From JABCYV01 sp963696025 (GTDB lineage Bacteria > Acidobacteriota > Terriglobia > Terriglobales > Acidobacteriaceae): a DNA stretch of 64,000 bases. The stretch lies in NCBI GenBank assembly GCA_963696025.1, contig CAVOII010000004.1, positions 558,001 to 622,000 of the forward strand, in the 5' to 3' direction. Numbering within the stretch: the first letter of the stretch is position 1; each line of letters begins with the position of its first letter. Shown piece after piece: positions 33,414 to 42,065 of this stretch. Under the pieces are notes generated by a model, which was not told the DNA's origin, made no database searches, and saw only the letters and a list, made by a program, of their open reading frames with translations. The position numbers and the translations under genes were made by a program.

Positions 33414-34853
33414 ATGGAAACGGATCGCGTTCCCATGGCCGTAACTAACGTCTCCAGGGTAGGATTCGCTCGCAAGATGGCGGAAAGACGCGGCCTCACC
33501 CTTGCCGGAAGGGCGCTCAGGCTTTCCCGGGTTGCGGGTGCAGCTGTCCGTATTCTGACAACTCTGGTGTTGGCACCCACGATTTTGTCCAACCTCGCAT
33601 TTTGCCAAAACACTGGCATAGCTATTCGTCATCACAAGGTAGCCGAGGCAGATCCATCTTTCCCTCCGGAACTGATCCAGGCGGAAGCCGCCATCGAGAA
33701 GAAAGACTACGCAACCGCAGAGCCACTGCTCAATAAGGTTGTCGCCGCCAACCCTGCCAACTTCCAGGCCTGGTTTGATCTGGGCTTCGTCTACAACGCA
33801 TTGGGCCGGACGAGTGATTCCATCGCCGCCTATCGCAAGTCGGTTGCCGCCAAGCCGGATGTTTTCGAATCCAACCTCAACCTCGGCCTCACTCTGGCCA
33901 AAACCGGCCAGCCCGACGGGGAGCAGTTTCTTCGCGCCGCCACCGCACTGAAACCGACTTCGCATGTCTCGGAAGGCCGAGCGCGCGCCTGGTTGTCATT
34001 GGCGCACTTGCTTGAGGCCAGCAAGCCCGACGAGGCAGTCGAAGCTTACCAGCAGGCCGCAACCCTCCAGCCCAAGGATCCCGAGCCACACCTTTCTTTA
34101 GGTTTGCTGCTCGAAAAGCAAAACCGCTTTGCCGACGCCGAACTGGAATATAAGCAAGCTCTCGGTCTTGATCCATCCTCAACTGATGCGCTCACAGGAC
34201 TGGCCAACATTTACATGCGTGGCCATCGTTTCACCGAAGCCGAGGCCGTGCTGCGCAAGCTGGTTACGCTGCATCCCGATGATGCCAACGCACACCTGCA
34301 GCTTGGACGCATGTTGGCCGCCGATGGACAGAACGATAACGCTATCGTTGAACTGCAATCCGCTTTGAAGCTGGCTCCCGGCGATGGTGAGGTTCAACGC
34401 GATTTGGCGGAAGTTTACGCTAGCGGCGGAAAATACGATCAAGCGGAGGCCCAATACCGATCACTGCTGTCCACGCGACCCAATGACGCAGAGCTCCATC
34501 TTGGCCTGGGTCAGCTCCTGCTGAAACAAAAGAAGTTTCCGCAGGCCCAGCACGAACTACTGGCTGCGATCAACCTGAAACCCAACTTGGACGCAGCCTA
34601 CGGCGACCTGGCCTTCGCGGCCGACGAAAACAAGAACTACGAACTCACCATCAAGGTGCTGGACGCGCGTGCCAAGCTTGTGCCAGAGGTCCCGGTCACC
34701 TACTTTTTACGGGCTACTGCGTACGACCACTTGCGTCTCTACAAACCGGCAGCGGCGAATTATCATCGTTTTCTCGAAGTTGCCGATGGAAAGTTTCCCG
34801 ATCAAGAATGGCAGGCGCGTCATCGTTTGATCACAATTGAGTCAAAAAAATAA
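33414..34853 (+). CDS. Exported TPR-repeat protein
   Basis: 479 aa. A basic N-terminal region and a hydrophobic segment (VRILTTLVLAPTILSNLAFC, about 46-65) precede roughly ten TPR units, beginning ELIQAEAAIEKKDYATAEPL and continuing with repeats such as AHLQLGRMLAADGQNDNAI. TPRs make a superhelical scaffold for protein-protein contacts, here likely in the periplasm. The true start may be the ATG at 33477, which still leaves the signal. It is followed 2 bp later by two small exported genes, an apparent three-gene operon. Confidence 0.82.
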   Translation: METDRVPMAVTNVSRVGFARKMAERRGLTLAGRALRLSRVAGAAVRILTTLVLAPTILSNLAFCQNTGIAIRHHKVAEADPSFPPELIQAEAAIEKKDYATAEPLLNKVVAANPANFQAWFDLGFVYNALGRTSDSIAAYRKSVAAKPDVFESNLNLGLTLAKTGQPDGEQFLRAATALKPTSHVSEGRARAWLSLAHLLEASKPDEAVEAYQQAATLQPKDPEPHLSLGLLLEKQNRFADAELEYKQALGLDPSSTDALTGLANIYMRGHRFTEAEAVLRKLVTLHPDDANAHLQLGRMLAADGQNDNAIVELQSALKLAPGDGEVQRDLAEVYASGGKYDQAEAQYRSLLSTRPNDAELHLGLGQLLLKQKKFPQAQHELLAAINLKPNLDAAYGDLAFAADENKNYELTIKVLDARAKLVPEVPVTYFLRATAYDHLRLYKPAAANYHRFLEVADGKFPDQEWQARHRLITIESKK

Positions 34854-34855
34854 CC

Positions 34856-35299
34856 ATGCGAATTGGATCCATAGCGCTCGTGATTCTTCTGGCCGCAGCG
34901 ACGGCTGCACCCGCTCGCAAGAACGAAAGTCTTGCGCAACTGATAGCCCGGGCGGAATCCGCGCGCATCGAAGATCGCCCCGCTCTCTGCATCGAAATTG
35001 CCCAGCGGGAGGTGGACTCTGCTGGGCAGTTTTATCAGGCAGGTAAGCCGGAAGAGGCCCGGGTCGCGGTTGAGCAGGTGGTTACGTATTCGGACAGGGC
35101 CCGTGACGCGTCCATCCGCACCGGAAGGAAACTCAAGGACACCGAAATTGCCATGCGAAAAATGGCCGCGAGACTGCGCGATATCAAGCGCAATCTGGCT
35201 TTTGAGGATCAGGCACCAGTAGGCGCTGCGGCCGATCGCCTGGAACAGATGCGGACGGAACTGCTTTCGCACATGTTCGGAAAGAAGGACAACAAATAA
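34856..35299 (+). CDS. Small exported helical protein in TPR operon
   Basis: 147 aa with signal peptide (RIGSIALVILLAAATAAPA). The mature part is almost wholly helical and charged (LAQLIARAESARIEDRPALC, ARVAVEQVVTYSDRARDASI). It begins 2 bp after the TPR gene and its stop overlaps the next ATG (TAATG), so it is translationally coupled to both. Function unknown; it probably forms a periplasmic complex with its neighbours. Confidence 0.75.
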   Translation: MRIGSIALVILLAAATAAPARKNESLAQLIARAESARIEDRPALCIEIAQREVDSAGQFYQAGKPEEARVAVEQVVTYSDRARDASIRTGRKLKDTEIAMRKMAARLRDIKRNLAFEDQAPVGAAADRLEQMRTELLSHMFGKKDNK

Positions 35300-35838
35300 T
35301 GCGTCCCTGGTCGCGGATTCTGCTGTGTCTGGTCCCGTTGCTGTTGTTGTCCGCGGTGGCAGGAGCACAGCGACGGCGTGACCCACTTACTCCGGTGGAG
35401 ATCGATCAGTTGCGCGATACTGCTCAAGAGGGCGATGAGCGCCTCAAGCTCTACGTCACATTTGCTCGCGCCCGTCTGGATATGTTGGCAAAGGTGCGAT
35501 CCGATCCCAAGGTCACCGACCGGGGACAAGAAACCCGGAACCGCCTGCAGGATTTCCTGGATATCTACGATGAGTTGAACGACAACATCGACACTTTCGT
35601 TGATCGGAAGGCCGACATTCGGAAGGCGTTGAAAGCGATTATTGAGGCCGATACTGAATTCCAGTCCAAGCTTCGGGCCTTGAAGGACGCCGCCAGCGTA
35701 GATCAAAATGAGCTCAAGAAGTATGAATTCCTGCTAACTAACACGCTCGAAACCGTCGACGCCAGCGTGGCTGATCATCGCCAATTACTGACCGAACAAG
35801 AAGAAGCGGCCAAGCGCAAAAAGAAGGAGAAATCTTAG
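35299..35838 (+). CDS. Exported coiled-coil-like protein in TPR operon
   Basis: 179 aa. Signal peptide PWSRILLCLVPLLLLSAVAG, then a helical, strongly charged body (LTPVEIDQLRDTAQEGDERL, FLDIYDELNDNIDTFVDRKA) ending in a lysine-rich tail KRKKKEK. Last gene of the three-gene operon. Not assigned to a named family; periplasmic structural or binding role inferred only from architecture. Confidence 0.75.
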   Translation: MRPWSRILLCLVPLLLLSAVAGAQRRRDPLTPVEIDQLRDTAQEGDERLKLYVTFARARLDMLAKVRSDPKVTDRGQETRNRLQDFLDIYDELNDNIDTFVDRKADIRKALKAIIEADTEFQSKLRALKDAASVDQNELKKYEFLLTNTLETVDASVADHRQLLTEQEEAAKRKKKEKS

Positions 35839-35864
35839 AGGACAGATCGGGACGCAGAGTATTC

Positions 35865-36134
35865 TCAGGCAATCGGCCAGATATCCGGTAATCGCCACTC
35901 CTGTTCGGGACGACCGGGGCCGGTCACCGGCTCCGGTTTGCCCAGAACGTCCACCGTGACCCGTGGCGAAGAGACGAAGAGTTTGAGTCTTTCCGTTAGC
36001 AGATCTTGCGCTTGAGAAGCAGTCAATCCCAAGACATACACAGCGCCCACCAACGCGATGACAATCTTTCCGTCGAGCCGCACGACCATCGAGCCCGAGA
36101 TGTCCGGCTCCCGCCAGAACGGGCTTCTCCACAT
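35865..36134 (-). pseudogene. Fragment of a polysaccharide export (Wza-type) gene
   Basis: The minus strand reads FWREPDISGSMVVRLDGKI, then AQDLLTERLKLFVSSPRVTV and DVLGKPE, a close match in style to the poly-export domain (WREP.LS..V.VRPDGKI..PL.G...L...LT..L..FV..P.VTV). Signal peptide, the start of the domain and the SLBB part are absent. Upstream of it the DNA is the coding region of a SprT-like gene on the plus strand, so this is a relic left at a rearrangement junction. Confidence 0.6.
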
Positions 36135-36798
36135 CTTCCAGGAAACCTATCGTGAACTGCGCCCGCGTGCGCCGATGCCCGAGTTGACAGTTGAATTCTT
36201 TGCCTTCGCCAATATCAACAATACGATTCGCTTGCGCGAGGGGAAGGTGTTGGTTCGTGTCTCGGACCTACTGGAAGGTGCGCCACAACCGGTCTTGCGG
36301 GCCCTGGCGCACATTCTTCTAGCGAAGATTTACCGGCGGCCTATCGCCCGAGAGCATGCCAGCCGTTATCGTCGGTATGTTTCCAGTCATGACATCAGCG
36401 CCAAAGCGCATCTGCTTCGCCGGATACGAGGACGCAAGCGGATCGAATCCGCGCAAGGTCATGCATACAACCTGGAGTCTGTTTTTGATGATCTGAACAC
36501 TCGCTTCTTTCACAGCCTGCTCGCGCGCCCGCGGATGACTTGGAGCCGTGACGATGCCCGGAACCGTCTCGGCCACTATGACCCGGCCCATAATGCGATT
36601 GTGGTAAGCCGGATTTTCGATCATCCGCGGGTGCCGCGCTACGCTGTCGAGTACATTCTGTATCACGAGATGTTGCACCTAAAGCATCCTGTAAAACTGC
36701 GCGGCAGCAGACGTTGCGTACATTCTGCGGAGTTTCAGGCGGAGGAAAGGCTGTTTCCACACTTGGATGAAGCCAAGCATTTTCTGAAGCGGCTGTAA
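36058..36798 (+). CDS. SprT-like / YgjP-type metal-dependent protein
   Basis: 246 aa. The C-terminal catalytic-type motif HEMLHLKHPV (HExxH) with a downstream H-S-AEFQAEERLFPHLDEA is typical of zinc metalloproteins of the SprT/WLM group. The body contains LLHIFQETYRELRPRAPMPE and IRLREGKVLVRVSDLLEGAP. The first ~22 residues overlap the antisense Wza fragment and do not look native, so the true start may be the ATG at 36100 or was altered at the junction. Function in this family is poorly defined (protease or metal chaperone). Confidence 0.75.
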   Translation: MTIFPSSRTTIEPEMSGSRQNGLLHIFQETYRELRPRAPMPELTVEFFAFANINNTIRLREGKVLVRVSDLLEGAPQPVLRALAHILLAKIYRRPIAREHASRYRRYVSSHDISAKAHLLRRIRGRKRIESAQGHAYNLESVFDDLNTRFFHSLLARPRMTWSRDDARNRLGHYDPAHNAIVVSRIFDHPRVPRYAVEYILYHEMLHLKHPVKLRGSRRCVHSAEFQAEERLFPHLDEAKHFLKRL

Positions 36799-37149
36799 AT
36801 TTAGAAAGCGCAGGGGTGCCCGGATACGGCGGAGCGTAGGCGATGGTGCCAGTTAGGCTCACTAATTCTCAGTGAGTGCAGACACCTGATGCAAAGTCCC
36901 GATCCTCAACTCGGTTGATTGTTGCTGAAAAATCGCCTTACGCTCACTGCTCGGAATGTAGTCGGCGGGCGTCGTCGGAAACCCCGTCCCCCTCCCTGCA
37001 CACACAAGCATTTAGGACTGAAAATTGCGCAGTATGATCCAAATTGCCCCCATTGGAACTCTCCTGCGTTGACGCCCCCACGACCTGGCGACTATCCTAT
37101 ATAGTTGAAATTGAAATTCATTTTCAAAATCATAGAGGCTGCACTCTAG
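36799..37149. other. Intergenic region upstream of the iron operon
   Basis: No gene seen. The last 60 bp hold an AT-rich promoter region (CCTATATAG near 37096) and a Fur-box match. GCTGAAAAAT near 36931 recalls the IS end but is too short to call. Confidence 0.4.
37107..37125 (+). promoter_or_regulatory. Fur box upstream of FTR1 operon
   Basis: GAAATTGAAATTCATTTTC matches 14 of 19 bases of the Fur consensus GATAATGATAATCATTATC and is nearly palindromic. It lies 25 bp before the iron permease ATG, overlapping the expected promoter, so iron would repress the operon. Confidence 0.7.
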
Positions 37150-38394
37150 ATGCTTCAGGCATTCATCGTCACCCTGCGTGAGGGCGTCGAAGCCGCGCTC
37201 ATCGTCGGCATTACACTCGCTTACCTGGCAAAAATTGGGCGGCCGGGGCTGCGCAAACCCGTCTATGCCGCGCTGGTTTCGGCCTTCGTCGGCAGTATCG
37301 CTATCGCCGTCATTCTCTCCCGCACCCAATGGAATCAGGATATTTTCGAGGGCTGGATCATGCTGGCCGCGGCTTTCTTCGTCATCACCATGATCATCTT
37401 CATGATGAAGACGGGCCGCAAGCTGAAAGGCCACATCGAAGGCAAAGTCGGCCTGCTGGCGGGTGAGGATGCATGGTTCGGTCTCTTCCTATTCGTCTTT
37501 CTGCTGGTCTTGCGCGAGGGCGTGGAAACCGTTCTGCTCCTCGGCGCGGTCTCGCTGAACTCCACTGAACTGCTCAGCTTCCTGGGGACCTTGCTGGGAG
37601 TGGTCGTCGCCATCGTGTTCGGCGTGATGTTCGTCAAAGGAAGCGTGCGCATTAACCTGCAGAAATTCTTCCGGATCACGACCGTTATTCTGTTTTTTGT
37701 GGCGGCGCAACTGATCATCTCCGGTTTGCATGAGCTCTCGGAAAACGGAGTGCTGCCCTCTTCCAAGCGAGAGATGGCGATCATCGGCCCCATCGTGCGC
37801 AATGATCTGTTCTTTTTTGTGACGATATTTGCACTCGCGGCATTCATGGTGCTGTTCGAAATCAAGCGGCGAGAACCGGGTTCCCTTCCGTCTTCTCCGG
37901 CGGAACGGCGCAAGGAGGTATGGAGCGCTCGCCGAGAACGTCTGTGGATGGCTTCGGTCTATGCGAGCTCTTTCGTCTTTATCGTTCTGATGACCGCCGA
38001 GTTCATCTACACCAAGTCCGTGAGCGCTTCACCGGCTACGCAGGTCATATTTGTAAACGGTCAAGTGAGTATTCCTCTTGCTCAAGTCGCGGACGGCGAT
38101 CTGCATCGCTTTGCGGCGCAGGAAAACAGCACGGAAATCCGCTTCTGGCTCTACCGAAAACCGGACGGTAAAGTAGCCACTGTGTTCGACGCTTGCCAAA
38201 TCTGTGGCGCCGTGGGCTTCTACAAAGGACCCAATGGCGTAGTCTGCAAGAATTGCGCTGCACCTATCAATCCGCAGTCCGTGGGGACGTCCGGTGGTTG
38301 CAATCCTATCCCACTCAAAGCTGAACAAACCGCCGAGGCCGTGATCATCAAGGAGGCGGACATCGCGGCCGGGACCCGCATGTTCCAGCAATAG
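37150..38394 (+). CDS. FTR1-type iron permease fused to a DUF2318-like domain
   Basis: Inner-membrane iron importer. The N-terminal half is FTR1-like with two copies of the iron-binding motif, TLREGVEAALIVG (residues 9-21) and LVLREGVETVLLLG, and about seven helices. A further helix (FVFIVLMTAEFIYTKS) leads to a C-terminal exported domain with FDACQICGAVGFYKGPNGVV and CKNCAAPINPQ, a Cys-rich DUF2318-like module. In the Campylobacter p19-type system the permease and a DUF2318 protein are separate genes next to two ABC permeases and an ATPase. Here they are one protein and the same neighbours follow. A Fur box precedes it. Confidence 0.85.
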   Translation: MLQAFIVTLREGVEAALIVGITLAYLAKIGRPGLRKPVYAALVSAFVGSIAIAVILSRTQWNQDIFEGWIMLAAAFFVITMIIFMMKTGRKLKGHIEGKVGLLAGEDAWFGLFLFVFLLVLREGVETVLLLGAVSLNSTELLSFLGTLLGVVVAIVFGVMFVKGSVRINLQKFFRITTVILFFVAAQLIISGLHELSENGVLPSSKREMAIIGPIVRNDLFFFVTIFALAAFMVLFEIKRREPGSLPSSPAERRKEVWSARRERLWMASVYASSFVFIVLMTAEFIYTKSVSASPATQVIFVNGQVSIPLAQVADGDLHRFAAQENSTEIRFWLYRKPDGKVATVFDACQICGAVGFYKGPNGVVCKNCAAPINPQSVGTSGGCNPIPLKAEQTAEAVIIKEADIAAGTRMFQQ

Positions 38395-38397
38395 CAC

Positions 38398-39660
38398 ATG
38401 TTTCTGCGGCTGGTCTACGAATCGTTCCGGCGGCAGAAGCGGCGCAAGTTGTTGGCAGGTGTCGCCGTGACACTGGGCGTGGCAGTAGCAACTGCCATGA
38501 TCGCCGTTGCCACCGACATCGGTGACAAGATTAGTCGCGAGCTGCGCAGTTACGGCGCTAATCTTATCGTCACTCCACAAGAAGATACTTTGGACGTGGA
38601 AATCGGCGGGGTTAATCTTAAGCCGCCCAGCGATGGCACCTACCTCAACGAAACTGATCTGCCGAAAATCAAAGGCATGTACTGGCGAAACAATATATTG
38701 GGATTCGCTCCCATGCTGCCGGCGAATGTGAGCGTAACGGGTGACGAATCAACAAACGTCACGTTGCTCGGCACCTATTTCTCCAAGACGCTGACTTTCG
38801 GCGGACAGAGCTTTGTTGCTGGCGTGCGCGGCACTCATCCCTGGTGGAAGGTGCGAGGCGCCTGGCCTGACGATAATTCGCAGAGTGTGCTTTTAGGTGA
38901 GAAACTCGCCACGAAGCTTGGCAGCCATATCGGAGATCAGATCCAAGTCTCCGGGCAGCCGCATCGAATCTCTGGCATTCTCTCGACCGGCGGCGGCGAA
39001 GACGGCCAGATTGTCGCACCACTTGCCCTAGCGCAGCAGATTCTGGACAAACCTGGGGCGGTTCGCCGAGTTTACGTCAGCGCTCTGACGAAGCCAGAAG
39101 ACGCGTTTGCACGCCGCGATCCGAAAACGATGTCAGGCACGACCTACGATCGCTGGTACTGTTCTCCCTACGCGCAGTCGATCGCCTATCAACTGCAGCA
39201 GGCGATTCCGCACTCGCATGCCGAGCAGATTCGTCAGGTTGCGCAGAACGAAGGCACGGTGCTCTCGCGAATCGAGGGTCTAATGCTACTGGTGACGGTG
39301 GCGGCGCTGTTAGCGTCGGCGTTGGCCGTTTCTGCGGCGATGGCGACCACCATATTTGAGCGGCGAAGCGAAGTTGGCTTGATGAAGGCACTGGGTGCGG
39401 GCAATCTTTCGGTAGCCGCGCTGTTCTTCACGGAAGCCACGCTGCTGGCCCTGATTGGAGGCGCTGTGGGCTTTGCCGGCGGCACGCTGCTGGCGCGACA
39501 GATCGGCCAGTCCATCTTTGATTCTCAAATTACGGTTCAGCCCGTTCTTTTGCCATTGATTTTGGCGATCGCGGTCGTGGTAACGTTTGCCGGAAGCGCG
39601 GCTGCTATTCGGCGGGCGGTGAAATTTGATCCGGTGTACGCGCTGCGAGGTGAAGCATGA
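38398..39660 (+). CDS. FtsX/MacB-type ABC permease (first), iron operon
   Basis: 420 aa. One N-terminal helix (KLLAGVAVTLGVAVATAMIA) followed by a large periplasmic domain and three C-terminal helices (LLVTVAALLASALAVSAAMA; FFTEATLLALIGGAVGFAGG; LLPLILAIAVVVTFAGSAAA), the FtsX-like permease layout. FERRSEVGLMKALGA is the typical coupling region. It starts 3 bp after the FTR1 gene and overlaps the next permease gene by 4 bp (ATGA), so the operon is tightly coupled. Confidence 0.88.
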   Translation: MFLRLVYESFRRQKRRKLLAGVAVTLGVAVATAMIAVATDIGDKISRELRSYGANLIVTPQEDTLDVEIGGVNLKPPSDGTYLNETDLPKIKGMYWRNNILGFAPMLPANVSVTGDESTNVTLLGTYFSKTLTFGGQSFVAGVRGTHPWWKVRGAWPDDNSQSVLLGEKLATKLGSHIGDQIQVSGQPHRISGILSTGGGEDGQIVAPLALAQQILDKPGAVRRVYVSALTKPEDAFARRDPKTMSGTTYDRWYCSPYAQSIAYQLQQAIPHSHAEQIRQVAQNEGTVLSRIEGLMLLVTVAALLASALAVSAAMATTIFERRSEVGLMKALGAGNLSVAALFFTEATLLALIGGAVGFAGGTLLARQIGQSIFDSQITVQPVLLPLILAIAVVVTFAGSAAAIRRAVKFDPVYALRGEA

Positions 39661-40814
39661 GTTCACACCTGCCGACAGCTGTGGGTCAGGGCCTCGTCGG
39701 CCGTCGCTCGGCCGCGCCTCATAGCTCGATGTTCCTGCGCATGCTGGTACGTGCCGCGGTGCTGCGCCGTGGACGCGCCGCCGCTTTGCTGGCGATGCTC
39801 GTGGCTGCTGCCGTCGCGACCACCATGCTCAATCTGTACGTGGATGTACAAGCCAAGCTACGCAAGGAGTTCCGCAATTACGGGGCCAATGTAGTAGTAG
39901 TTGCAAAAGAGGGCCAAGCTCTGCCACCCGATACTTTGCACACCGTCCAAACTGCGCTTTCCGGACACGGCCTAGCGGTTCCGTTTGCTTACGCTGTGGC
40001 TCGCACTGCAGATGGACAATCAGTGGTTGTTGCCGGAACCGCTCTCGAGCAGGCGCGTCAGCTCAATCGCTGGTGGTCAGTGACTTCCTGGCCGGGTGCG
40101 CCGCACGAGGCGCTGGTCGGAGTACGAGCCATGGCCGGGGTCAGTTCGCAAGGCAAACCCTTCGATCTCAACTTCCACGGACGCGCCATTCACTTGAGTC
40201 CAGCAGGAGCCTTGCAGACTGGGGCGGCTGAAGACAGCCGGGTTTATCTTTCGCTCGGTGATTTCGAGGCGTGGACTGGCGTGGAGCCTTCCACCATCGA
40301 GATCGCCGCATCTGGGTCGCCAGAAGAGGTCGGCGCTCTGATGGCAAGACTGGCGCAAGCTCTTCCCAACGCCGAAGTCCGCCCTGTCCGGCAGATCATG
40401 GAAGGTGAAGCTCGTGTTCTCGGCAAAACTCGGTCGACGTTACTGGCCGCCGCCGTTCTCATCATCTTGACAGCCGCGCTTTGCGTCATCTCGACACTGA
40501 TTGGCTGGGTGCTGGATCGGCGCCGCGATTTTGCGATCATGAAGGCGTTGGGTGCGTCCGAGCGACTGATTGCCGGTTTCTTTGCCGCCGAAGCCGCACT
40601 GCTAGGCGTGATCGGAGCAGTGCTCGGCTTCGTTATTGGAGTCGGCGTTGCCACCTGGATTGGCCGGGTAAACTTTCATGCGCCTGTGGTCCCGCGCTTT
40701 AGCGTTTTGCCGATCGTGCTGCTAGGCAGCGTCCTGGTAGCACTGATCGCGGCGGTGGTGCCGATTTCTTTGCTGCGGCGGGTCCAGCCAGCTATGATCT
40801 TGAGGGGAGAGTGA
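39657..40814 (+). CDS. FtsX/MacB-type ABC permease (second), iron operon
   Basis: 385 aa with the same topology as the previous gene: first helix (AALLAMLVAAAVATTMLNLY), periplasmic domain and three C-terminal helices (LLAAAVLIILTAALCVISTL; AAEAALLGVIGAVLGFVIGV; VLPIVLLGSVLVALIAAVVP). Coupling motif RRRDFAIMKALGASER. The two permeases probably form a heterodimer with the ATPase downstream. The first ~25 residues look weakly conserved; a downstream ATG (39729) could be the start. Confidence 0.86.
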   Translation: MSSHLPTAVGQGLVGRRSAAPHSSMFLRMLVRAAVLRRGRAAALLAMLVAAAVATTMLNLYVDVQAKLRKEFRNYGANVVVVAKEGQALPPDTLHTVQTALSGHGLAVPFAYAVARTADGQSVVVAGTALEQARQLNRWWSVTSWPGAPHEALVGVRAMAGVSSQGKPFDLNFHGRAIHLSPAGALQTGAAEDSRVYLSLGDFEAWTGVEPSTIEIAASGSPEEVGALMARLAQALPNAEVRPVRQIMEGEARVLGKTRSTLLAAAVLIILTAALCVISTLIGWVLDRRRDFAIMKALGASERLIAGFFAAEAALLGVIGAVLGFVIGVGVATWIGRVNFHAPVVPRFSVLPIVLLGSVLVALIAAVVPISLLRRVQPAMILRGE

Positions 40815-40815
40815 A

Positions 40816-42039
40816 GTGATCAAGCTGAAAAATGTCAGCCGACTTTATCCGGCGAAGGCCGAATCCAGCGGCGGCATCCGCGCCCTCGACGACTTTTCGC
40901 TCAGCGTCGATTCCGGCGAATGGATCGCGATTATGGGTCCGTCTGGCTCGGGAAAATCTACGCTGGTGAATCTCATCGGCTGCCTCGATCGTCCTACTTC
41001 GGGGGACATATGGCTGGATGGTCAGAACGTCGCTAACATTCCTGCCACCGAGTTGAACAGGGTGCGCGCGGAAAAGGTCGGTTTCATCTTCCAGCAGTTT
41101 CATCTGATCCCATATCTCACCGCGCTCGAAAACGTAATGCTGGCGCAATATTTTCACAGCATGACCGACCAGCAGGAAGCGCTCGAAGCCTTGGAGCGCG
41201 TTGGCTTGAAAGAACGCGCAGACCACGTTCCGTCGCAGCTTTCCGGTGGCGAGCAGCAGCGTGTTTGCATCGCGCGCGCCTTGATCAACGATCCTAAGAT
41301 CGTGCTGGCGGACGAGCCCACGGGTAATCTGGATGCAGCCAATGAAGAAGTCGTTCTGCGCCTATTCCGCGAGCTGCACCATCAGGGACGCACAATCGTC
41401 ATGGTGACCCACGATCCCGTCGTCGCCCGGCTGGCTGACCGGCGCATCGAGCTTCACCACGGCAAAATTGCCGACATGGAAGTCTTCGCCATGGCTGACG
41501 AAGAGCAGTTTGACGAGGTGCTCGAAGAACTTTGGGCGCTGGCGGAACATAGCGAGATTGCGGAAATTGGCCGCATGGAAGTTCACGGCGCGCTGCCCGT
41601 CAGCCTTGCAATCGAAAAGATGACGGAGATGGGTTTGGTCAGCTTGAGTCCGCATCCACCACAGGCCCACAATCACAAGCCCTTCGTGAATCCCTGCCAT
41701 GAAGCGTTGAAGCCGTCGGGAGTTTCGACTGGCGACGGCAGCATGATCGTGGAACTAACTCCACGCGGCCGTCAGCGCGCGGCAGACATCATTCGACGCC
41801 ACCGCCTGGCTGAACGCCTCTTCACCGACAGCCTCGCGCTCGACAGCGAATCTGAGATCGAGCAGCAAGCCTGCAAATTCGAGCACATCCTCTCGCCCGA
41901 AGCTACTGACAAGATCTGCAGCTTCCTGGGCCATCCCCGCACCTGTCCACACGGTGCGCCAATTCCACCAGGGCCCTGCTGCGAGCGCAAGCTGGCGGCA
42001 CAGGACACAGAGAAAGTTCGCGTGTCATTCTTCAAGTAA
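40816..42039 (+). CDS. ABC ATPase fused to a DtxR-type metal-dependent repressor
   Basis: 407 aa. Residues 1-222 are a LolD/MacB-like ATPase: GPSGSGKST (41-49), FIFQQFHLIPYLTALENV, LSGGEQQR (142-149), VLADEPTGNLD and VTHD. From about 225 the sequence becomes a DtxR/MntR-type repressor. First comes a winged helix (EVLEELWALAEHSEI, VSLAIEKMTEMGLVSL), then the metal-binding dimer domain: LTPRGRQRAADIIRRHRLAE with His329 and Glu333, and ACKFEHILSPEATDKI with Cys352, Glu355 and His356, equal to the ancillary and primary sites. HPRTCPHGAPIPPGPCC closes it. The fusion implies a metal-sensing transporter subunit. Confidence 0.9.
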   Translation: MIKLKNVSRLYPAKAESSGGIRALDDFSLSVDSGEWIAIMGPSGSGKSTLVNLIGCLDRPTSGDIWLDGQNVANIPATELNRVRAEKVGFIFQQFHLIPYLTALENVMLAQYFHSMTDQQEALEALERVGLKERADHVPSQLSGGEQQRVCIARALINDPKIVLADEPTGNLDAANEEVVLRLFRELHHQGRTIVMVTHDPVVARLADRRIELHHGKIADMEVFAMADEEQFDEVLEELWALAEHSEIAEIGRMEVHGALPVSLAIEKMTEMGLVSLSPHPPQAHNHKPFVNPCHEALKPSGVSTGDGSMIVELTPRGRQRAADIIRRHRLAERLFTDSLALDSESEIEQQACKFEHILSPEATDKICSFLGHPRTCPHGAPIPPGPCCERKLAAQDTEKVRVSFFK

Positions 42040-42065
42040 TTCTGAATCTCCCGCTGGATGGAACA

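Noticed and set aside
33309..33965. Minus-strand open frame (218 codons)
   Set aside because: Shadow of the TPR protein gene and its leader, with no recognisable motif.
36921..36945. TTGCTGAAAAATCG resembling the IS end
   Set aside because: Only about 10 matching bases, no partner repeat and no flanking duplication.
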